Source of the DNA: Bradyrhizobium sp. C9
GTDB lineage: Bacteria; Pseudomonadota; Alphaproteobacteria; Rhizobiales; Xanthobacteraceae
DNA: 64,000 nt
Reading direction: 5' to 3'
NCBI RefSeq assembly: GCF_002532045.1
Contig: NZ_NWTG01000001.1
Span: 868,001 to 932,000, forward strand
Part shown: piece after piece, positions 50,758 to 59,942 of the stretch
Layout of the letters: every line of letters begins with the position of its first letter
Numbering within the stretch: position 1 is the first letter of the stretch
The notes under the pieces: generated by a model
Seen by the model: only the letters and a program-made list of their open reading frames with translations
Told to the model about the DNA's origin: nothing
The model's database searches: none
Program-made: the position numbers and the translations under genes

Positions 50758-52992
50758 ATGACCAAACACCTCTCGCTCGTCGGCGCACCTTCGGTAGAGG
50801 CGCTGCCGCCCTCGGGGCTCGCCTGTCTCGTCATCGTGGCAAGACAGCATGGCCTGCATCTGACCCCGTCCCAGCTCATCCATGACAATCTCCTCGGCGA
50901 CCAGGAAGTCACACTTGCCGAGCTTTTGAAGTGCGCCAATTCCTCGGGCATGACGGCAAAGGCCGTCTCGCTGGACTGGAACGGGTTGAGCCATCTCAAG
51001 CGGGCGCTGCCGGTCATCGTTCGCCTGCGCGATGGCAGCCATATGGTCTTGCTGCGCCTCGAAGGCGATGAAAACAGCACCCGGGTGGTCTTGCAGGATC
51101 CGAACGCGAGCGAGGATGCGCTGCTCGTCATCGACCAACCGCGCTTTGAGGACATCTGGTCGGGCGACGTCGTCATGGCCAAGCGCGACTACGAAATCTC
51201 GGACGAGACCCAGCCGTTCAGCTTCGGCTTTGTCACCGCCTTGCTGTTCCGCGAGCGGCGGATCCTGCGCGATGTCGCGATCGCGGCGCTGATCCTGGGC
51301 TTCATGGGCCTCGGACCGATCATGTTCTGGCGGCTGCTCTCGGACAAGGTCATCTTCTACAAGGCTTACAACACGTTCTACGTGCTGTGCATCGCCATGC
51401 TCGTACTGATCCTGTTCGAGGCGGCGTTCACGTTCCTGCGGCAGTATCTGGTGCAGCGCCTGACGGCGCGACTCGACGTCAAGCTGTCGACCTACGTGTT
51501 CGAGAAGGTGCTCAATCTGCCGATCGATTACTTCGAGCAGAACCCTGTCGGCCTGATTTCCCGGGATATTCGCGAAGTGTTCCGAATTCGCGGCTTTCTG
51601 ACCGGACAGTTGTTCGGGACCATCCTCGATTCGACGACGCTGTTCTTCTTCCTGCCCGTCATGTTTTTCTTCAGCCCGATCATGACGCTGATGGTGCTCG
51701 CCTTTGCCGGAATGATCGTCACCTGGCTGATCCTGATGCTGCCCGCCTACCGGAAGAAATCCTCGGCGACTCTGGCTGCTGAAGGCGTGCAGGGCGCGTT
51801 TCTGATCCAGAGCCTGAACGGCATGCGGACCATCAAGTCGCTGGCGCTCGACACCCGGCAGCGCCACATGTGGGATGTCCTTGTGGCGCGCGTCGCCAAG
51901 GCGCGCCTTGCGGAAGGCCTGACCGGAACCGCCATTCAGACGGTCGTGAAGCCGCTGGAGCGGCTGGCGGTGAGTGCGCCCTATGCGTTCGGTGTTTACC
52001 TCGCCGTGTCGAGCGGCGATCCGGTTTATGTCGGCGCGCTGTTTGCGTTTCTGATGCTGTCGCAACGAGTCGCCGGCCCGCTGATGCAGATGGCCCAGCT
52101 CATCAACCAGTATGACGAAGCGCGCACCGCGGTCACGATCGTCGGCAGGCTGGTCAATCAGCCGCCCGAGGAGGGACGTTCCGGCCATGGCGTACGGGTC
52201 CCGCTGAAGGGGCACATCGAATTCTCCGGCGTCACCTTCAAGTACAAGGGCGCGGTGTCGCCGGCGCTGAACAATATCTCCTTCGAGATTCCGCTCGGCA
52301 CGACGCTGGGCGTGATGGGCAAGAGCGGCTCCGGCAAGACCACGATCACGCGGTTGTTGCAGCGCCTGCACTCCGACTACGGCGGTCTGATCAAGGTCGA
52401 CGGTGTCGATGTTCGCGAATACGATGTCGATCATCTCCGACGCAATGTGGGCGTGGTGCTGCAGGAGAACTTCCTGTTCAGCGGCACGATCCGCGAGAAT
52501 ATCGCTGCCGCCAAGCCCGATGCGACCTTCGACGATGTCGTCAGGGCGGCGCGACTGGCCGGCGCCGAGGAGTTCATCGACAAGCTGCCGCGAGGCTACG
52601 AGACCTATATCTACGAGGGATCCACCAATCTCTCCGGCGGCCAGCGTCAGCGCCTCGCGATCGCGCGCGCACTGATCGTCGACCCGCCGATCCTGATCCT
52701 GGACGAGGCGACCAGTGCGCTCGACGCAGAGAGCGAGACGATCGTGAACGCTAACATTTCGCGGATCGCGCAGGGGCGCACGCTGATCATCATCTCGCAT
52801 CGCCTGTCGTCGCTGACCAAGGCCGACGCCATCCTCGTGCTCAATCGCGGCGTGGTCAACGATATCGGCCGCCACGACGAGCTTCTGGAACGAAACGACA
52901 TCTATAGCTCGCTCTGGTACCAGCAGAATACGCATCTGGTGCCGGCGGGCCGCAACGAGAAGAACTTCAGGAGTCCGACCCTTGTCTCCTAA
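50758..52992 (+). CDS. Type I secretion ABC transporter with degenerate C39-like domain (HlyB-type)
   Basis: A 744-residue inner-membrane exporter. Residues 10-125 form a C39 peptidase-like domain: the pattern that normally reads CGxxCL is SGLACL here (S19-L24), so the catalytic cysteine is replaced, while the histidine (H95, GSHMVLL) and aspartate (D114, QDPN) remain. This is the state of HlyB-like exporters that bind RTX substrates without cleaving a leader. The TM domain spans about 155-440. The ATPase has Walker A GKSGSGKTT (521-529), LSGGQRQR (about 624-631) and Walker B ILILDEATS. ATG 50758 has CGAGG upstream; TTG 50731 is the alternative. It is followed by an overlapping adaptor gene. 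Confidence 0.92.
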   Translation: MTKHLSLVGAPSVEALPPSGLACLVIVARQHGLHLTPSQLIHDNLLGDQEVTLAELLKCANSSGMTAKAVSLDWNGLSHLKRALPVIVRLRDGSHMVLLRLEGDENSTRVVLQDPNASEDALLVIDQPRFEDIWSGDVVMAKRDYEISDETQPFSFGFVTALLFRERRILRDVAIAALILGFMGLGPIMFWRLLSDKVIFYKAYNTFYVLCIAMLVLILFEAAFTFLRQYLVQRLTARLDVKLSTYVFEKVLNLPIDYFEQNPVGLISRDIREVFRIRGFLTGQLFGTILDSTTLFFFLPVMFFFSPIMTLMVLAFAGMIVTWLILMLPAYRKKSSATLAAEGVQGAFLIQSLNGMRTIKSLALDTRQRHMWDVLVARVAKARLAEGLTGTAIQTVVKPLERLAVSAPYAFGVYLAVSSGDPVYVGALFAFLMLSQRVAGPLMQMAQLINQYDEARTAVTIVGRLVNQPPEEGRSGHGVRVPLKGHIEFSGVTFKYKGAVSPALNNISFEIPLGTTLGVMGKSGSGKTTITRLLQRLHSDYGGLIKVDGVDVREYDVDHLRRNVGVVLQENFLFSGTIRENIAAAKPDATFDDVVRAARLAGAEEFIDKLPRGYETYIYEGSTNLSGGQRQRLAIARALIVDPPILILDEATSALDAESETIVNANISRIAQGRTLIIISHRLSSLTKADAILVLNRGVVNDIGRHDELLERNDIYSSLWYQQNTHLVPAGRNEKNFRSPTLVS

Positions 52993-54328
52993 TCAGGCTT
53001 CGCTCGCGACCGTTCGCCAGTTCCAGTCCGAAACCGATGCCATCCGCGAGGCGGCCGAGCCGTTGCTGGCCCGCGCGACGCTGTTCGTGCTGTCGGCATT
53101 CATGGTCTGTGTCGTGGCGATCATGTGCCTCACGCGCGTCGATCGGGTCATCACCAGCGTCGGCGGCCGGATCGTTCCCGTGGACCAGATCAACGTGTTG
53201 CAGGCCCTGGATGCGTCGATCATCAAGACGATCGATGTTCGGGAAGGCCAGCAGGTCGAGACCGGGCAACTGCTCGCGACCCTCGACTCCACCTTCACCG
53301 CGGCCGACGTCACGCAGTACAAGCTGCAGATTGCGAGCCTCGAGGCGCAGGTCGCTCGCGATGAGGCCGAATTGTCCGGAAAGCCGTTGTCGTTCGGCCA
53401 ATCCAACGATCAGGACGCGACCAGGTACAACGCCCTGCAAAAGGCGCTCTACGACCAGCGGGTTGCGCAGTACCACGCGCAAGTGAACAGTTACGATTCC
53501 AAGATCAGTCAGACCGAGGCGACGATCCAGAAGTCGAAGAAGGACGACGAGCGCTACAGTCAGCGTGCCGAGATCGCCGGCAAGATCGAGGACATGCGCT
53601 CGACGCTCGCCGAAAGCGGCAGCGGATCCAAGCTGAACCTGTATCTGTCCCAGGATAATCGCCTGGAGCTGTTGCGTCAGATCGACAACACGCACAACAC
53701 CCTGCTGGAGGCGCAGCATCAGCTGGATTCGCTGAAGGCGGATCGCAACGCCTTCACCGAGCAATGGAACGCGCAGCTGAGCCAGGATCTGGTGACGACG
53801 CGCAACAGCCTGGATACGGCACGCTCGCAGTATGACAAGGCAATCAAGCATCAGGACCTGGTCCGCTGGACGGCAGCCGAGCCGTCGGTCGTCCTGACCC
53901 TTGCCAAGCTCTCGGTCGGATCGGTGCTGAAGCCCGGCGATCCCTTTATCACGCTGATGCCGCTCAAGACCCGGCTCGAGGCCGAGATCCAGATCCTGTC
54001 GCGCGACGTCGGCTTCGTCCGGCCGAACGATCCCTGCACGATGAAGGTCGATGCCTTCAACGCAGCGGAGCACGGTACGGCGCAGGGCAAGATTCGCTGG
54101 ATCAGCGAAGGCGCCTTCACCACCGATGATGACGGAAAGCCGGTCGATGCCTACTACAAGGCGCGATGCTCGATCGACGAGACCAACTTCAAGGATGTTC
54201 CTAATAATTTCCGCCTCATCCCCGGCATGACGTTGCAGGGTGATGTCAATGTCGGCACCCGATCGGTGGCGATGTATCTGCTCGGTGGCATGCTGCGCAG
54301 TGCAAAAGAAGCAATGCGCGAGCCATGA
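52982..54328 (+). CDS. HlyD-family membrane fusion protein of the type I secretion system
   Basis: A 448-residue periplasmic adaptor with one N-terminal TM helix (about 33-52), a lipoyl half-motif (VREGQQVETGQLLATLDS, about 87-104), a long helical coiled coil (about 115-275), the second lipoyl half (KLSVGSVLKPGDPFITLMPL) and a C-terminal beta domain. It bridges the ABC exporter to an outer-membrane TolC. The start is TTG 52982, which overlaps the exporter gene by 11 bp and fits coupled translation. It overlaps the Sel1 gene by 4 bp (54325-54328). No TolC-like gene is in the window. Confidence 0.9.
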   Translation: MSPNQASLATVRQFQSETDAIREAAEPLLARATLFVLSAFMVCVVAIMCLTRVDRVITSVGGRIVPVDQINVLQALDASIIKTIDVREGQQVETGQLLATLDSTFTAADVTQYKLQIASLEAQVARDEAELSGKPLSFGQSNDQDATRYNALQKALYDQRVAQYHAQVNSYDSKISQTEATIQKSKKDDERYSQRAEIAGKIEDMRSTLAESGSGSKLNLYLSQDNRLELLRQIDNTHNTLLEAQHQLDSLKADRNAFTEQWNAQLSQDLVTTRNSLDTARSQYDKAIKHQDLVRWTAAEPSVVLTLAKLSVGSVLKPGDPFITLMPLKTRLEAEIQILSRDVGFVRPNDPCTMKVDAFNAAEHGTAQGKIRWISEGAFTTDDDGKPVDAYYKARCSIDETNFKDVPNNFRLIPGMTLQGDVNVGTRSVAMYLLGGMLRSAKEAMREP

Positions 54329-56361
54329 CGGTATCGGCGCGATCCCTTCTCGACCTGCTCCGCCCCGGTTCGTCCCGTTCAGACTCATCGCAGTTTGAAC
54401 GGGGGCTGGAGGCTTACGAGAACCGGCAATATCTCGAGGCGCTGCGTCTGTGGCGACATGCGTCGCGGGCGGGCAACCCTGAGGCGGATTACCGGATCGG
54501 GCTGCTCTATGCGCGGAACGAGGGCGTCATCGGCAATATTCCGGACGCGGTCGCGTGGTATGAGCGCGCCGCGCTGCATGGACATGTCGAGGCGCAATTC
54601 CAGCTCGGCTTGATCTACTTCCACGGCTTTCAGGCCGCGCTCGGACCGAACCGGCCCGAGATGTGGCGGCAATCCACGGCGGCGCGGCTGGGTGACAAGG
54701 CGACCAACCTCCACGATCTGGTGTTCCCGAACGGGATCGGCGTGCCCAGGGATCTCGACGCCGCCTTCCTGTGGATGTCGGTGGCTGCGGAGGCCGGCAA
54801 GGCGGACGCGCAAGCGCTCCTGGGCGACATGTACGCCAACGGGCAAGGCTGCACCAAGGATCACGCCGTGGCCCTGCGCTGGTACGAGGCCGCAGCCGAG
54901 CAGAAGGCGGCGGCCGGCGAATTCGCGCTCGGCGACGTGCATTATCAGGGACGCGGCGTTGCCGTCGACTATGCGCAGGCCGCGATCTGGTACCACAAGG
55001 CCGCGGAGCAGGGCCATGTGCGCGCGCAGGTGGCGCTCGCTTTCATGTGCCTCAAGGGCACCGGGCTGCCCGAAAATGTCGAAGAGGCGGCGCGGTTGTT
55101 TCAGAGTGCCGCCGCTCATGACGATACCATCGCGCTCTACAACATTGCGCTGTTGCGGCTGAGCGGCAAAGGGGTGGCCAAGGACGTCGACAAGGCCGAG
55201 ACCGCGCTGCGCAAGGCGGCACGGAAGGATTACCTGCCGGCGATCCAGGCGCTGGCCGAGTTCTATGCGCTCGGCACCGCCGCCGAACCGGATCTGCGCG
55301 AGGCGGCGTACTGGTACGAGAAGGCGGCCGAGCGTGGTGACGCGCAGGCGCAGTTCTTCACCGGGCGCTTCTACGCCACCGGTACCGGCGTTCCGCCCAG
55401 CATCCGTCAGGCTGCGAAATGGTTCGAACGCGCCGCCGAGAGCGGCCATGCCACGTCGGCCCACAACATCGCGGTGTTCTATCTCAACGGCAACGGCGTG
55501 ACGCGCGATGTCGCGGCCGCGGTCAAGTGGTTCGAGCGCGCGTCCGAGGGAGGCATCAGCGCCGCCGGCGTGCAACTCGGCCGGCTCTACGCGGCGGGCA
55601 ACGGTGTGCCGCGCGACCAGGTGCGCGCTGCCGAATGGCTCAGCAAGGCGGCCAAGGGCGGCGACGCCGATGCAAAGACGGCCTATGCCCTGTTTCTCAT
55701 CCAGCAGGAGCCGTCCGAAGCGGGTCTTGCGCAGGCACGCACGCTGCTCACCGATGCCGCCGAGGTGGGGCATTCCGCCGCGGCGTTCCAACTCGGCGGG
55801 CTTCACATGGGAAGGTCCGGTGGCGCCGTCGATCTTCCGGCCGCGGCGCAATGGTTCAAGCGCGCGGCGAGTGCCGGCCATGTCGAGGCCCAGCACACAT
55901 TGGCGTTGCTGTATTCCGATCCCAAGAGCGCCCTCAAGGATCCGCAGGCGGCCGCCGGCTGGATCGTCAAGGCTGCCGAAGGCGGCAGCGCCGCAGCGCA
56001 GTTCAAGCTCGCGGTGATGTATTGCACCGGGCAGGGCATCGAGCAGAATCTTGCCCAGGGCGTGAAATGGTACGAAGCCGCGGCGCGCCAGGGCCACACG
56101 ACAGCGCAATACAACCTTGCCGTGATGCTCGGGCGCGGTCAGGGGCGCGACGCCGATCCGGCGAAGGCGGCCGAGTGGTTTGCGGCGGCGGCGGAGCAGG
56201 GCATGGCCGAAGCGCAGCTCGCCATCGGTGACGCACTGCGCGCCGGCAACGGCATCGCGCAGGACCACGACCAGGCGCTGCGCTGGTATCGACAGGCGGC
56301 GCAACAGAACAACGAAGGTGCGCTACGTCGCCTGCAGGCGATGGGCGAGAGCGTCAGCTGA
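54325..56361 (+). CDS. Large Sel1-like repeat (SLR/TPR) protein, coupled to the exporter
   Basis: A 678-residue solenoid of about 15-16 Sel1-like repeats (36-residue units of the type AxxWYxxAAxxGxxxAQxxLGxxYxxGxGVxxD), covering nearly the whole protein. There is no signal peptide or TM helix, which suggests the cytosol. The ATG overlaps the HlyD stop by 4 bp, so it is made together with the secretion system. In other systems Sel1 proteins act as assembly scaffolds or adaptor proteins, for example AlgK in alginate export. A chaperone or scaffold for RTX export or for glycan assembly is possible. No enzymatic domain is seen. Confidence 0.88.
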   Translation: MTVSARSLLDLLRPGSSRSDSSQFERGLEAYENRQYLEALRLWRHASRAGNPEADYRIGLLYARNEGVIGNIPDAVAWYERAALHGHVEAQFQLGLIYFHGFQAALGPNRPEMWRQSTAARLGDKATNLHDLVFPNGIGVPRDLDAAFLWMSVAAEAGKADAQALLGDMYANGQGCTKDHAVALRWYEAAAEQKAAAGEFALGDVHYQGRGVAVDYAQAAIWYHKAAEQGHVRAQVALAFMCLKGTGLPENVEEAARLFQSAAAHDDTIALYNIALLRLSGKGVAKDVDKAETALRKAARKDYLPAIQALAEFYALGTAAEPDLREAAYWYEKAAERGDAQAQFFTGRFYATGTGVPPSIRQAAKWFERAAESGHATSAHNIAVFYLNGNGVTRDVAAAVKWFERASEGGISAAGVQLGRLYAAGNGVPRDQVRAAEWLSKAAKGGDADAKTAYALFLIQQEPSEAGLAQARTLLTDAAEVGHSAAAFQLGGLHMGRSGGAVDLPAAAQWFKRAASAGHVEAQHTLALLYSDPKSALKDPQAAAGWIVKAAEGGSAAAQFKLAVMYCTGQGIEQNLAQGVKWYEAAARQGHTTAQYNLAVMLGRGQGRDADPAKAAEWFAAAAEQGMAEAQLAIGDALRAGNGIAQDHDQALRWYRQAAQQNNEGALRRLQAMGESVS

Positions 56362-56694
56362 GATTGCTGGAGGCGGACATCACGTCGCGCGCAAGCAATG
56401 GCAGAGACGGTGAACGGCTTTGTTTTTGGGCGCGAAGGCACGGAAGCGTGCACCTCCGTGTGACAATCTGGGCAGAACTAACAATGGCTTTCATATCGAC
56501 GATAGAGAGATTGCGTTAATGTGGGTTCGCGGAATAAATGCTCATTGCACCTCTGGTTGTGTGAAGATGATCGATAAGAACCGAGCGGTCACGATCCGGA
56601 GCGTGTCAGGCAATGTGATCCCGGGATCGAACGTCCGCGTGACCGGGAAAGAAACCGGAGCCGGCGTTAAACGTTGGCAGGAGATCGAGTGGCA
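56362..56694. other. Spacer before the WbsX-like gene
   Basis: About 330 bp. CTAACA (56478-56483) stands alone, and a frame from about 56520 to 56698 could encode a 59-residue peptide but has no ribosome site and overlaps the next gene. Promoter region likely. Confidence 0.4.
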
Positions 56695-58902
56695 ATGAAC
56701 AAGATGGTCGAACGGAGCGTCAGGGATACGAAGGATATGTTGCCCGTTGCCAGTCCGGTTCAGCAGGAAGACCATCCGCAGAGCCTGTTCCTGGATCCCG
56801 ATATCAGCGATCTCCAGTCGGGATCGCGGTTGCGCGGCGCGATCCTCGAATATTCGGGGCGCGGAATCTCGGGATGGATCGTCGATGCCCAGTCGCCCGC
56901 TTCAACCGTTTCGCTGGCGCTCTTCGTCTCGTCCCACTGTGTCGAAGAGGGACGCACCGGCCGATCGATGCCGGCCCGCATCGGCCCTCGGAGCGTGATC
57001 GGACGTCCCGGATTTCGGATCGATCTGTCCACGCCGGGTGTGCGCCGTCGGCTGGCGCGCGCCTTGCGAAACACGCTGGTGGAGCCCAAGCATGCACAGA
57101 TCTATCTGCGCATCAGCCTGAGCGATGGTGAATATTACGAGATACCGCTGTTCGAGAACTTTACGCCGAGCGAAGTGGTCGTTGCGCTGGGCTTCTCGAT
57201 CGAAGACTACGACGATCTGCTGTTTCCGAACAACGATAGCAGGACAGTTGCCGGGCTCGCGGACACAGCCACCAAAGAGGTGCGCTACATTTGCTTCTAC
57301 CTGCCGCAATTCCATTCATTTGAAGAAAATGACAGGTGGTGGGGACCAGGGTTCACCGAGTGGACCAACGTCGCGCGCATGCGTGCGCAGTTTCCGGCTC
57401 ACGAATCGCCGTGGTTGCCGGCCGATCTCGGCTTCTATGACGTCCGCCTGCCGGAGACGCGTCGTCAGCAGGGCGACCTCGCGCGCAAATACGGCATCGA
57501 TGGATTTTGCTACTACGTCTACTGGTTTCAGGGGCGGCGGCTGCTGGAAAAGCCGCTTCAGCTCATGCTCGAGGACGGCGAGCCGAACCTGCCGTTCTGC
57601 ATCTGCTGGGCAAACGAGAACTGGTCGCGCCGGTGGGACGGCTCGGATGCCGAGCTCCTGCTGGGACAAAATCACTCGCTCGACGACGACGTCCGCTTCA
57701 TCGACGACATGGCCGACCTGCTGCTCGATGAGCGCTACATCACCGTCGATGGTCGCAAGATCATCGTCGTCTACAGGCCGTCATTGCTGCCGGACAAGCA
57801 GCGTCTGTTCGAGATCTGGCGCGAGCGGGCGAGGGAACTCGGGATCGGCGAGCTTTTGATCTGCAATGCGATGACCTTCGGGGAGTTCGATCCGCGTGAC
57901 GTCAACTGCGATGCGGCGATCGAGTTTCCCCCGCACACGGTCTCGACGCGGGAGGTGCCGCCGGCCGACGTCGATGCGCCGCCGACCTTCGCCGGAAAGG
58001 TGTACGACTATGTCGATGCGATGCGATCGTCGATCGGCAAGACCTACGATTTCCCGTTCTTTCCTGCCGTGATGCCGCGTTGGGACAATACGCCGCGCAA
58101 GGGCGCGCGCGGTCACGTCTTCACCCGGTCCAGTCCGGAGGCGTTCGAGGTCTGGCTGCGCGACGCGACCCTGCGCGCCAAGGGCAACAGCTTCTCCGAG
58201 TCGCTCGTGTTCATCAATTCCTGGAACGAGTGGGCGGAGGGCGCTCATCTCGAGCCGGATTCGCGCCACGGACGCGCATTCCTGGACGTGGTGCGAAGGG
58301 TGGCTTCGGCTGAGCCGATTTCGGCGCAGATCCGGAACAGCCCGGATCTGCTGGATTGCCTGAGCCGGCAGGAGCTCGAGTGGGCGGTGAAGGAGGCGTC
58401 GACGCACGTCGAGGTGCTGGCAAGCCTGCACCGGTCGGGTCTCACGCATTCGGGCATACAGCGCGTCAGAAGCGGCACGCCGGTCGAGGCGGAAAGTGCG
58501 TCCGACAATCCGGCAGGATCGTTGCTGGTCATCGAGAACATCAATTCTCAGACCGGCGAGCGGGTGATCGTCGATCCGCGCTTCGAGATCTTGGTGCGGG
58601 GATGGATCTGCGCGGGCAATACGTTCGAGGCAAGCCGGCAACGAACCGGATTCCTGGTGCTGTCGGGGCTTGGGCCGGATGGCGCGGCCAACAGCGGGTA
58701 CTGCCTGATCGTCGATTGGCACGAGCGCGTCGACGTGAAGGAATATATGAAGGCCGAAAGCAAGGAATGCTATTTCGGCTTCCAGCTGTCGTTCTCGATC
58801 CGGGATTTGCCGGATGGTGAATATCAGCTCGCGGTGCTGGAGGTCGGCGACGGCGCCAGCGCGCTGGTGCGGTCCCGCCATTCGATCATCGTGAGACGTT
58901 GA
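56695..58902 (+). CDS. WbsX/GH99-like glycan protein with extra flanking domains
   Basis: A 735-residue protein. The first 195 residues and the last 170 or so are accessory domains of beta-sandwich character. The middle (about 195-545) is a glycosyltransferase WbsX / GH99-like domain, shown by YICFYLPQFHSFEENDRWWG, GFTEWTNVARM, CICWANENWSRRWDG and NSWNEWAEGAHLEPD. WbsX-like proteins are widespread in O-antigen and capsule loci, and the reaction is not proven (hydrolase or transferase). ATG 56695 is used; GTG 56689 has a better distance from the AGGAG at 56679-56683 and may be the true start. It is followed directly by a GT2 gene. Confidence 0.85.
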   Translation: MNKMVERSVRDTKDMLPVASPVQQEDHPQSLFLDPDISDLQSGSRLRGAILEYSGRGISGWIVDAQSPASTVSLALFVSSHCVEEGRTGRSMPARIGPRSVIGRPGFRIDLSTPGVRRRLARALRNTLVEPKHAQIYLRISLSDGEYYEIPLFENFTPSEVVVALGFSIEDYDDLLFPNNDSRTVAGLADTATKEVRYICFYLPQFHSFEENDRWWGPGFTEWTNVARMRAQFPAHESPWLPADLGFYDVRLPETRRQQGDLARKYGIDGFCYYVYWFQGRRLLEKPLQLMLEDGEPNLPFCICWANENWSRRWDGSDAELLLGQNHSLDDDVRFIDDMADLLLDERYITVDGRKIIVVYRPSLLPDKQRLFEIWRERARELGIGELLICNAMTFGEFDPRDVNCDAAIEFPPHTVSTREVPPADVDAPPTFAGKVYDYVDAMRSSIGKTYDFPFFPAVMPRWDNTPRKGARGHVFTRSSPEAFEVWLRDATLRAKGNSFSESLVFINSWNEWAEGAHLEPDSRHGRAFLDVVRRVASAEPISAQIRNSPDLLDCLSRQELEWAVKEASTHVEVLASLHRSGLTHSGIQRVRSGTPVEAESASDNPAGSLLVIENINSQTGERVIVDPRFEILVRGWICAGNTFEASRQRTGFLVLSGLGPDGAANSGYCLIVDWHERVDVKEYMKAESKECYFGFQLSFSIRDLPDGEYQLAVLEVGDGASALVRSRHSIIVRR

Positions 58903-58913
58903 GGTCACAGCCG

Positions 58914-59837
58914 ATGCTCGCAAGTGTCGTCATCGCGTGTTACAAGCACGAGCAGTATCTCGAGGAATGCCTCGAGACTGTCTACCAGCAGACGTTTTCC
59001 GACATCGAGCTCGTCATCGTCGACGACCATTCGCCGGACAAGAGTTTTGAAGTCGCGCAGAAGGTGATCAAGAAGCGGTCGTTCGGAAAGCGCTTTGTGT
59101 CCTGCAAGCTGCTCAAGAACCCGCAAAACCTCGGCGCCCACTACACCTGGAACAGGGCATTGTCGCTGACGAGCGGCGACATGATCTTCCTTTTGAATTC
59201 GGACGATGCCTTTTCGAAGGAGCGCGTGCGGCTGTTCGCGGATCAATATGCCGATCAGCGGCTGTTTTTCGGCTTCTCGGCCGTCGAGCCGATCGACGAG
59301 TACGGCAGGTCGATCAGCAACTACCAGTTTCCGACACGCCTGCGCTATGCAATCGATCGGGCCCAGATTGCGGGTGCGCCGCTGTCATGGACATTCCTGG
59401 ATTCCCAGATCGCCGCGTCGACCGGAAACTTCGTCTTCAGCCGTGAATTGTTGCGGCAGGTGGGTTGGCTCGCCGACCTCAAATACTGTCACGACTGGGA
59501 CTTCGCCCTGCGCGCCGTCACCAAGGTCGAGCCGACCTATCTCGAGACCGACCGCTATTTGTATCGGCTTCACTCCACCAACAGCTTCCGGAGTCTGAGC
59601 AAGGTGGCGGAGAGCGAGACGAAGGCCTGCATGGAGTCGTATTGCCTGAATGCGATCTCGTCGCGGCCGCAGAACAAGACCTGCCTCAGTCCGTCCAATT
59701 TCGGCGATTCGTTCTATGACTTCGTCAAGCTGCACCCGAACTTCAACTACTGGGTCAAGCAGATCTACGCGCCCTATCATCCGGAGCACCGGACGGTGGA
59801 ATCGAACGATCGGACCAGGCCGCTTCGCTGGCGCTGA
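58914..59837 (+). CDS. Glycosyltransferase family 2
   Basis: A 307-residue GT-A fold enzyme: LASVVIACYKHEQYLEECLE at the start, VIVDDHSPDKS with the nucleotide-binding Asp pair (about 33-43), FLLNSDDAFSKERV with the metal-binding SDD motif (about 93-106), and HDWDFALRAV near 195. ATG 58914 is chosen because GAGG lies 9 bases upstream; TTG 58899 overlaps the previous stop. It follows the WbsX-like gene by 11 bp, so both form one unit. It probably adds a sugar to the same glycan. Confidence 0.9.
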   Translation: MLASVVIACYKHEQYLEECLETVYQQTFSDIELVIVDDHSPDKSFEVAQKVIKKRSFGKRFVSCKLLKNPQNLGAHYTWNRALSLTSGDMIFLLNSDDAFSKERVRLFADQYADQRLFFGFSAVEPIDEYGRSISNYQFPTRLRYAIDRAQIAGAPLSWTFLDSQIAASTGNFVFSRELLRQVGWLADLKYCHDWDFALRAVTKVEPTYLETDRYLYRLHSTNSFRSLSKVAESETKACMESYCLNAISSRPQNKTCLSPSNFGDSFYDFVKLHPNFNYWVKQIYAPYHPEHRTVESNDRTRPLRWR

Positions 59838-59942
59838 TTGGGGAAGGCCTGCCTTGTCCGTTCCGATGCAGTCGGAACGGAGCCTTGATTGAGCGCGCGC
59901 CGCGGCTTCACGCAAACCGCGACGCACGTCTCTGAAGCTGGC

